From Escarpia spicata (Eukaryota; Annelida; Polychaeta; Sabellida; Siboglinidae): a DNA stretch of 64,000 nucleotides. The position numbers and the translations under genes are program-made. Below the pieces are notes generated by a model, which saw only the letters and a program-made list of their open reading frames with translations, had not been told where the DNA came from and did no database searches. Shown here one piece after another: positions 61,901 to 64,000 of this stretch. Numbering within the stretch: the first letter of the stretch is position 1; every line of letters starts with the position of its first letter. The stretch spans positions 20,649,999 through 20,713,998 of the forward strand of contig OZ023206.1 of the NCBI GenBank assembly GCA_963995525.1, written 5' to 3'.

Positions 61901-62418
61901 CACTAGACGCCTCACACAGATCTGTGTTTTTTCACAACACACTATTAACTAATAGTTCCAAGTCTAGGTGCACATTAATGATTATCATTGGCACAACTGG
62001 TAGCCATGCAAGCCATCCGCGTGCTAAAAGGCATACTTTTGATTAGTTCAAAACTGGCAAAAAATTATTTCTGGCCTGGTCCCAAAATGACCCAATAGGC
62101 AGTAAGGTGGCTGGATAATGGTCCCAGAGAAAGACCCATGTTTTGACAAGTCAGTACACTGTGGCAGTCAGCAGCACCCCCTGGCTTGTGAGGATGGTAA
62201 CAAATACAAATGCCTCACCAAGAAAGTCAGAAAGGGCCTTCAGGTCAGCCTGACCAATGGCCATGACATCATCTTGACCATGCCGAGCAAGACCTTGACC
62301 ATCTGCCTTCTTGCGGACATCCCACGATATCATCAGCCATTTGTAGGATGATATCGGTATTGCGGACTTCACGAATGTCCAGTCCTTGTCATAGACCCAT
62401 CTCCACAGGGCTATGCAC
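52928..62418 (-). CDS. FAXC: Failed axon connections homologue, 3' exons
   Basis: Three last coding exons, partial gene: 62418-62219, 55765-55648 and 53034-52928 (stop TAG at 52930-52928). The first ends GQGLARHGQDDVMAIGQADL then KALSDFLG; the second carries the family signature FFMGDKPCEVDCAVFG and PGSPLEKYMK; the third ends LPNLGEYVETMKQTFWPDWE. This is the C-terminal GST/metaxin-like domain of FAXC/fax, a protein linked to axonal development in flies. The thioredoxin-like N terminus lies beyond the right edge. Boundaries are GT-AG, but the join of exons one and two is out of frame by one base: a run of seven A at 55748-55754 where six would give GKKKFFMGDKP. A sequencing or assembly indel is likely. 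The intron between the first two exons holds a ~4-kb LINE in the same orientation. Confidence 0.88.
53035..54186. other. FAXC last intron, left part
   Basis: Intronic sequence without a recognised element. A basic open stretch at 53462-53572 was considered and rejected. Confidence 0.45.
54187..54525. repeat. Dispersed repeat, copy 1
   Basis: Shares GGTAATTACAACTGATAAGA, GGAATTTAGAGG.GCCAGC and AACTGTTCCAAGT with 57470-57560 and 61930-62090, and GGCACACTTTTG..TAA.TCAAGACTGG with 55447-55497. No ends or coding frame defined; family unknown. Confidence 0.7.
54526..55647. other. FAXC last intron, right part
   Basis: Holds a short third piece of the dispersed repeat (about 55447-55510) and otherwise nothing recognised. 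Confidence 0.45.
55766..57127. other. FAXC intron, anonymous part
   Basis: A GAGTA-rich irregular repeat (GAGTACAAGTA, GAGTATGAGTACA) at 56335-56460. The block AAGAGAGCAGAGGCAGAACA...GACACGAGAAG at 55968-56070 is purine-rich. No gene seen. Confidence 0.45.
57128..57372. repeat. 27-bp minisatellite, ~9 units
   Basis: Units TTGGTTCTTAGCAGTTAGCA CTGTTGG with few changes; one unit has CTGAGC for CTTAGC. The period is a multiple of three, so both strands stay open (TAKNQPTVL on the minus strand); not coding. Confidence 0.93.
57470..57560. repeat. Dispersed repeat, copy 2, left half
   Basis: CTTCAAGACTGGCAGGTGAC.. GGTAATTACAACTGATAAGA.. GGAATTTAGAGGGAGCCAGC parallels copy 1 at 54187. Its right half resumes at 61930, on the far side of the LINE. 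Confidence 0.7.
57557..57657 (-). repeat. (GACT)n / (CACT)n tail of the LINE
   Basis: About 12 GACT units followed by about 14 CACT units. On the minus strand this is (AGTG)n/(AGTC)n directly after the LINE stop codon, i.e. a microsatellite 3' tail as RTE-type elements have. Confidence 0.85.
57656..61240 (-). pseudogene. LINE endonuclease-reverse transcriptase, inactivated
   Basis: From the 5' side: GIDVISIKEHCIIHEEPVRY (endonuclease start; the usual QEHR is KEHC), then the 70-bp array, then MLLVVGDFNARLGPG and EFLIDLITEKHLEVTNTRYR (APE core), a linker with SDLRIVTATKRISVHMKK, the RT domain (RPEIYHHLRDNQNGFWTGRT, MTFVDFQIAFDTVHR, VLQGDMLAPYLFMIVLDYAL), then GNTKCITFNQLGNTS and KYLGSWVCTTDKDIKTRKAM, and a C terminus IKRRRLRFAGHCYRHKD ... 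ADRGIWRRMIEATNVQPQWLT. At least five frame breaks separate these blocks, and the array length (a multiple of 70) destroys the endonuclease frame. The motif after the palm (YADD) is lost in a break near 58400. It cannot be autonomous. Confidence 0.85.
57657..61870 (-). mobile_element. RTE-like LINE, near full length, with internal array
   Basis: Minus-strand order: 5' leader (about 61870-61250), APE-type endonuclease, linker, reverse transcriptase, C-terminal region, stop and microsatellite tail. Without the thirteen extra 70-bp copies it would be about 3.3 kb, a typical RTE size, and it has almost no 3' UTR. It splits an older dispersed repeat whose halves lie at 57470-57560 and 61930-62090. 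The 5' boundary is approximate. Clade is given as RTE-like on size, tail and EN-RT order; a tree would be needed. Confidence 0.8.
60111..61090. repeat. 14 x 70-bp tandem array
   Basis: Units begin TGTGTTGTAATGTTCTCTAG at 60111 and every 70 bases to 61021, with no indel in any unit and only a few substitutions each. The unit corresponds to part of the LINE endonuclease (minus sense GGVGILLNT and GALENITTH), so the array grew from the element's own sequence. There are no variable spacers, so it is not CRISPR-like. Confidence 0.97.
61930..62090. repeat. Dispersed repeat, copy 2, right half
   Basis: TAACTAATAGTTCCAAGTCT.., CATGCAAGCCATCCGCGTGC and AAAAGGCATACTTTTGATTA.. match copy 1 at 54290-54525, completing the copy interrupted by the LINE. 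Confidence 0.75.
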
Positions 62419-64000
62419 CTGTGACACAGCGGGTAGGACATGGCTATAAAGGGGGCAGGCCTTTATGCATGAATACATTTTTACCAGTCCAAAATGTCCC
62501 GGTATATAATTATATATATATATATACATACATATGGATAATGCTTACCTATATATATATATATATGGTCCATTCTTACAAAAATATTATCAAAGGATAC
62601 GCACAATTAATACACCATATGATGTGTAATAAATGTCGGTAGACAATATTTTAAAATGGCTGCGCTAGAGTGAGTGACTAACTTTTGAGAATTATCTTCG
62701 TTTAAATACTATTTAACGGATACCACATAAAACGTTACTTTCCGATTCCATTAAACGGAGAACGAAACATGTTTTATTCAAATATTAAATGCTTAAAATA
62801 GATTACATATGTACGCATGAATGATTTACGTGTAATCCCAGTCAAATTTTGCCGATATAATTTTTCTCTCCAAAAACATGAAAATTGTAAGAAATTGCGA
62901 TACCACGCAAAAGCCTTTTAATTCCAAATAACTCAGTCACATACACAGTTATACATTAGTAATATATGTTTGACATACATATTGCATTTATGTTAGTTCA
63001 CACATGATTGAAAAGAAATGCTCCCCACTACAAACCTGGATGAGATACACCGACTTGACTTGTTAATCGATACCCACGAATACTATACCACGCGAAACAC
63101 AGTTTGTCTTGACATGAAATAACACACTATTGTCACCTAACAGTAAAACCCCGAGCCTCAGATCAACACGCTTATGCAATGCCATTACAACTGTGACATC
63201 ACTGGGATTTAAATATAAGTTAAATTTTTTAGAGACGTTATTTGTGAAAAAGTTTTGTGAAATAATTATCGGGTGCGCTGTAGATATCGTAGGATAATGA
63301 AATTGACAATGTTGCATATAATTTGTGGTGGAAATTGATATCAAATGCGTACCCTTGATTGGTGCACAATTTAGCGCATACCCATGTTGTGTTGCATAGG
63401 ATAAGCCAATCTTAACTATGCGTTTCACGTGGTATCATTGGATATGTTTTGCACACACAAAACAGCATGTTTTCAAAATGGTATAAATGCTATCTGTAAC
63501 AAAACACGATATATCCATGTTCAGCCAATCGGCACCGACTTGCCGCACTTGCAGCTGCACAGAGTGACAGCGTGTGCTGTATTAATATACTGGAATTTGA
63601 TGAGAAAATAATTTAATATCACATTATGCATAACAAATCTGCAACAAATATTTTGGACTTTTCAACCATTTGCCATGATTTTGTACACAATAATACATGC
63701 ATATCTACAAGTGTGATACACATTTTTAAAGCATAGAAATAATAGGAATATAATAGAATAATATTAAATAATATAATATATATATATAAATATATATAAT
63801 TAATATAATATATATGTATATAATATAATGATAAATAATAGGAAATATAAATAAGAGGGAGAGTTAATAATATTTATTTTCACAAATAACAAGGACACCT
63901 TGTCAGCTCAAATTTCACATCACTGATAACAAACTCATCCCATCCAAAAGAGAGATGCACAGGTCTCTAGATCAAGCTGACAAGTGGTGGTCTCATAGCG
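62419..64000. other. FAXC intron to the window edge
   Basis: No further FAXC exon recognised. Two TA runs at 62506-62566 and an AT-only stretch at 63770-63835. The minus frame at 63063-63428 (121 codons) has no motif or splice context linking it to FAXC; I do not call it. Confidence 0.45.

Noticed and set aside
63063..63428. 121-codon minus frame as a FAXC 5' exon
   Set aside because: No thioredoxin-like or GST-like motif and no splice sites in the needed phase.

Overview
This is a stretch of animal nuclear genome: introns with GT-AG boundaries, C2H2, THAP and LYAR-type zinc fingers, many classes of eukaryotic transposon, long microsatellites, and no bacterial gene organisation. The host is probably a marine invertebrate, most likely a mollusc or another lophotrochozoan. 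That is an inference from the gene and transposon mix (cytosolic R-type lectin, Kolobok, Penelope-like and hAT elements, tRNA-derived SINEs), not something the sequence proves.

Four host genes can be supported. (1) 7052-11343, plus strand: a four-exon, 262-residue ricin-B (R-type) lectin made of two tandem beta-trefoil domains. (2) 19434-35685, plus strand: an eight-exon-type LYAR (nucleolar C2HC zinc-finger protein) with seven coding exons and 354 residues, its introns swollen by nested transposons. (3) 45210-46268, plus strand: a 352-residue protein with three C2H2 zinc fingers in a single coding exon, probably with an upstream 5' UTR exon. (4) 52928-62418, minus strand: the last three coding exons of a failed-axon-connections (FAXC/fax) homologue that continues past the right edge of the window.

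Most of the rest is repeats. 1-6.3 kb holds simple repeats, a SINE and a pogo-like MITE. 12.3-18 kb holds a LINE fragment, a nearly intact Tc1 element, a hAT element with target-site duplications, and paired hairpins. 19.5-35.3 kb is LYAR intron sequence. It contains three copies of one non-autonomous hAT family, a 54-bp minisatellite, a 5.8-kb Kolobok-type element (TTAA duplications, THAP transposase remnant, P2X7-type Ballast-like exon), a TTAA-flanked MITE, a Tol2-like hAT and a head-to-head Penelope-like pair. 37.0-38.9 kb is a decayed hAT element with 5-bp duplications. 39-45 kb has SINEs and AT-rich rearranged repeats. 46.5-52.7 kb is mostly anonymous. 57.1-62.1 kb is a near full-length RTE-like LINE inserted into an older repeat inside a FAXC intron; its endonuclease region has expanded into fourteen uniform 70-bp copies.

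The most striking observations are the Kolobok element pairing THAP and Ballast-like coding parts, the minisatellite grown from the lectin exon 2 / splice-donor junction, the 70-bp array inside the LINE endonuclease, a one-base homopolymer frameshift in a conserved FAXC exon, and a GC-AG intron in LYAR. The four host genes do not form a recognisable pathway or cluster.
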